DNA from: DATKXO01 sp035528995
GTDB lineage: Bacteria; Planctomycetota; Phycisphaerae; UBA1845
DNA length: 7,761 nucleotides
Reading direction: 5' to 3'
Assembly (NCBI GenBank): GCA_035528995.1
Contig: DATKXO010000275.1
Span: 1 to 7,761, forward strand
Notes under the pieces: model-generated
The model's database searches: none
The model's input: the letters and a program-made list of their open reading frames with translations, nothing else
What the model was told of the DNA's origin: nothing
Part shown: positions 6,845-7,761 of the stretch, piece by piece
How positions within the stretch are numbered: the stretch's first letter is position 1
Layout of the letters: each line of letters begins with the position of its first letter
Position numbers and translations under genes: made by a program

Positions 6845-6909
6845 TCGTAGGCGGCGTGGCGGCCGGAGCGAGCGCCGCCACGCGCGCCCGTCGCCTGGAC
6901 GAACGCGCT
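6826..6909 (+). pseudogene. N-terminal remnant of an FAD-dependent CoA-disulfide reductase-like protein, truncated
   Basis: The first 28 residues match the start of pyridine nucleotide-disulfide oxidoreductases of the CoA-disulfide reductase/NADH oxidase group: a basic start, the strand RILIVGG, the FAD-binding glycine turn GGVAAGASAA and the helix ATRARRLDERA. In the family this is followed by the second strand and then a SxANCGLPY active-site segment with the redox cysteine. Here the match stops after about residue 28 (6909). The frame stays open to 7575 but runs antisense through two other genes and shows no family features, so the product would be non-functional. The start overlaps the pump gene by 19 bases, which indicates an original adaptor-pump-reductase operon. 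The rest of the gene may lie beyond an insertion, or may be lost through rearrangement or misassembly. Confidence 0.75.
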
Positions 6910-7191
6910 CTACGTGGCTTCGGTACCGCAATAGGGGCGAAGCGAAGCCCATCCGCGGCCCGAACTCCGATCATGCGTTCCCACCGGTTCGATCTGTCTG
7001 ATCTCGCCAAACCCGGTCTTGAAGTGTTGACCGCAGCAGTGGGCTCTGTAGCCTTCGACGGCAAGGGGCTCGTGACAATGTGGGCACTCGACGGCCAGCC
7101 CCTCCCACCAGGGGTGCTTCAATACGACCTGCCCCGCCAAGTTGTCGTAAAGACACCAGATCGGATTCGCCCATATCTCGCACGGGAACAT
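6910..7191 (-). CDS. Small Cys-rich putative zinc-ribbon protein, unknown function
   Basis: This is a 93-residue ORF with an excellent ribosome-binding site: GGAGGAG (minus strand, plus coordinates 7202-7208) lies 10 bases before the ATG. The central part, ECPHCHEPLAVEG then HCCGQHFKTGFG, looks like a zinc ribbon with Cys36/Cys39 as the first pair. The second pair is irregular: Cys52 and Cys53 are adjacent, so Cys53 with His56 may complete the site. The N-terminal part contains Trp-rich LKHPWWEGL. I recognise no named family. The last residues end exactly at the composition junction, so the natural C-terminus may have been cut or altered and the stop codon may come from the junction itself. 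It lies 152 bases downstream of mgsA on the same strand, too far to assume an operon. Confidence 0.5.
   Translation of the reverse strand: MFPCEIWANPIWCLYDNLAGQVVLKHPWWEGLAVECPHCHEPLAVEGYRAHCCGQHFKTGFGEIRQIEPVGTHDRSSGRGWASLRPYCGTEAT
6916..6949. repeat. Inverted repeat next to the junction
   Basis: A 7-bp inverted repeat, GGCTTCG (6916-6922) and CGAAGCC (6943-6949), encloses a 20-base loop and overlaps a short GCGAAG-type tandem. It starts six bases inside the lower-GC segment and lies within the 3' end of the zinc-ribbon gene. It might mark an element end or act as a terminator stem for the minus-strand gene, but no T-tract supports the latter. Confidence 0.35.
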
Positions 7192-7201
7192 GGAACAAGC
7201 T

Positions 7202-7208
7202 CTCCTCC
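7202..7208 (-). promoter_or_regulatory. Strong ribosome-binding site of the small zinc-ribbon gene
   Basis: GGAGGAG on the minus strand, 10 bases upstream of the ATG at 7191, close to the full anti-Shine-Dalgarno complement. It is the main reason to treat the 93-residue ORF as real and to reject overlapping frames. Confidence 0.55.
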
Positions 7209-7264
7209 GCTCGATTCGTCAGTGCGCGGCTCGGCAACGTTCCGTCAGCCGTCTCGGGTTGTCC

Positions 7265-7305
7265 CGGCTCAAATCGAGCCGCCGAGATCCCAGGTTCAAA
7301 GAACC
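7265..7305. other. Pair of small hairpins between mgsA and the zinc-ribbon gene
   Basis: CGGCTC/GAGCCG (7265-7270 and 7276-7281, 5-base loop) is followed by GGTTC/GAACC (7293-7297 and 7301-7305, 3-base loop). Both lie in the 152-base spacer downstream of mgsA on the minus strand. They could end or protect the mgsA transcript, though no T-run follows. The spacer holds nothing else I can identify. Confidence 0.35.
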
Positions 7306-7343
7306 CCGGCCACCCGTCCGTGCGCCCCTGGCGATGATATGTG

Positions 7344-7739
7344 TCACAAGCGTTTCCTAACAACCCGTCCCATCCACTCCCGTGCCTGCATCTCGTTTGT
7401 GAGCATGCGAACCTGGTCCCGGATCATGCAAGCCCCGAAGACCACGCGAATGTCCTCGATGTGTGGGTGCGGATTAAGCGGGTCAACGAAGAACACGACT
7501 ACATGGCATCGACCCAAAAGGATCTCCGTGGCGATTTCGATGTCGCCCCCCTTCGGGCCGGAGTGGTATCGGTAAATCTTACCGCCCTTTCCAAGCTTGG
7601 GCGTCGCATCTTCGACCTGACGCCCTGTCGTGCCCGTTGTCAGGATGCGATCGAATATGGACAGTTCGCGCTCAAAATCGACGGCGAACTCGACCATGCG
7701 CGATTTCATTTCGTCGTGAGCAATGAGCGCGAGAGTCAT
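7344..7739 (-). CDS. mgsA: Methylglyoxal synthase
   Basis: The 131-residue cytoplasmic enzyme converts dihydroxyacetone phosphate into methylglyoxal and phosphate, the bypass that relieves sugar-phosphate build-up when phosphate is scarce. The family signatures are complete and in order: ALIAHD with His8, the phosphate-binding TGTTG (35-39), SGPKGGD with Gly61 and the catalytic Asp66, and FFVDPLNPHPHIED with Asp86, His93 and Asp96. From Asp66 onward the spacing equals that of E. coli MgsA (Asp71, Asp91, His98, Asp101). It is shorter than the E. coli protein (152) mainly at the N-terminus. The ATG at 7739 gives a normal N-terminus but has only a distant GGAG, 17 bases upstream. The frame stays open to the window edge, so a longer start cannot be excluded. 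Its GC content is lower than that of the efflux operon. Confidence 0.93.
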   Translation of the reverse strand: MTLALIAHDEMKSRMVEFAVDFERELSIFDRILTTGTTGRQVEDATPKLGKGGKIYRYHSGPKGGDIEIATEILLGRCHVVVFFVDPLNPHPHIEDIRVVFGACMIRDQVRMLTNEMQAREWMGRVVRKRL

Positions 7740-7761
7740 TCTTCGGAAGTCCGGTTCTCCA

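Larger units (their letters stand above)
6910..7761. other. Segment of different composition after a sharp junction
   Basis: From about 6910 the gene direction switches to minus and GC drops. Single 60-base lines of this segment that I counted are 53-62% GC, against 65-78% for lines in the pump gene. The junction coincides with the end of reductase similarity and with the stop codon (TAG, plus-strand 6910-6912) of the minus-strand zinc-ribbon gene. I see no transposase and no terminal repeat pair, and the right boundary is outside the window. It could be a mobile or horizontally acquired segment, a genomic rearrangement, or a contig join error. Confidence 0.55.

Noticed and set aside
3104..6952. 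Very long open frame (1282 codons) on the minus strand across the pump gene
   Set aside because: It is the antisense shadow of the RND gene in high-GC codon usage. The translation is rich in His, Gln, Arg and Asp with no fold or membrane pattern, while the plus strand gives a complete RND transporter.
7290..7312. tRNA T-arm-like GGTTCAAA
   Set aside because: No acceptor stem, anticodon arm or CCA context surrounds it; it is only a short hairpin.
6971..7363. 130-codon minus-strand frame between mgsA and the junction
   Set aside because: It overlaps the better supported 93-residue ORF in another frame, lacks a ribosome site and shows no domain.
7347..7370. Integron attC-like core (CCTAAC followed by AA) near the end of mgsA
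   Set aside because: The core misses consensus at its first base, its orientation relative to mgsA is wrong, and no matching partner core was found in the spacer.
6826..7575. 249-codon plus-strand frame read as a full-length oxidoreductase
   Set aside because: Only the first 28 residues fit the reductase family. The rest is antisense to the small zinc-ribbon gene and mgsA and has no active-site Cys segment or NAD-binding region.

Overview
The window is GC-rich (by eye about 65-75% over most of its length) and densely coded, with short spacers, GTG/TTG starts and Shine-Dalgarno sites. I see no rRNA, tRNA, CRISPR array or recognisable transposase. The gene content (a ribose-type sugar-binding protein, an orphan PTS EIIA domain, small zinc-ribbon proteins, an RND efflux operon) suits a Gram-negative-type environmental bacterium. 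A planctomycete-like or other PVC source is plausible, but this is an impression and not a proof.

Left part (1-1660). The 3' end of a periplasmic sugar-binding-like protein enters from the left edge (+). It converges on a minus-strand gene for a stand-alone PTS EIIA type-2 domain whose phosphorylatable His lies in AVPHGKS. A 145-base divergent spacer with a strong perfect hairpin separates this from a plus-strand gene for a small zinc-ribbon protein with one membrane segment.

Centre (1710-6909). This is a regulated efflux locus on the plus strand: an ArsR-family repressor, an HlyD-type periplasmic adaptor and a 1152-residue RND pump, followed by the start of an FAD-dependent CoA-disulfide-reductase-like gene. 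The adaptor, pump and reductase overlap and each has its own ribosome-binding site. AT-rich inverted repeats with nearly the same half-sites lie upstream of arsR and upstream of the adaptor gene. The first fits exactly between the -35 and -10 of a good promoter. The natural reading is an autoregulated repressor that also controls the pump operon. A thiol/disulfide reductase co-translated with the pump suggests that the inducer or cargo involves reactive sulfur, electrophiles or thiol-binding metals, but the substrate cannot be read from the sequence.

Right part (6910-7761). The reductase reading breaks after about 28 residues, at about 6909. From there the sequence has lower GC and reads on the minus strand: a small Cys-rich putative zinc-ribbon protein of unknown function, then methylglyoxal synthase (mgsA) with all expected catalytic residues. 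This abrupt change is either a real insertion or rearrangement that destroyed the reductase, or an assembly chimera. It is the most important point to check. No outer-membrane channel gene for the pump lies in the window.
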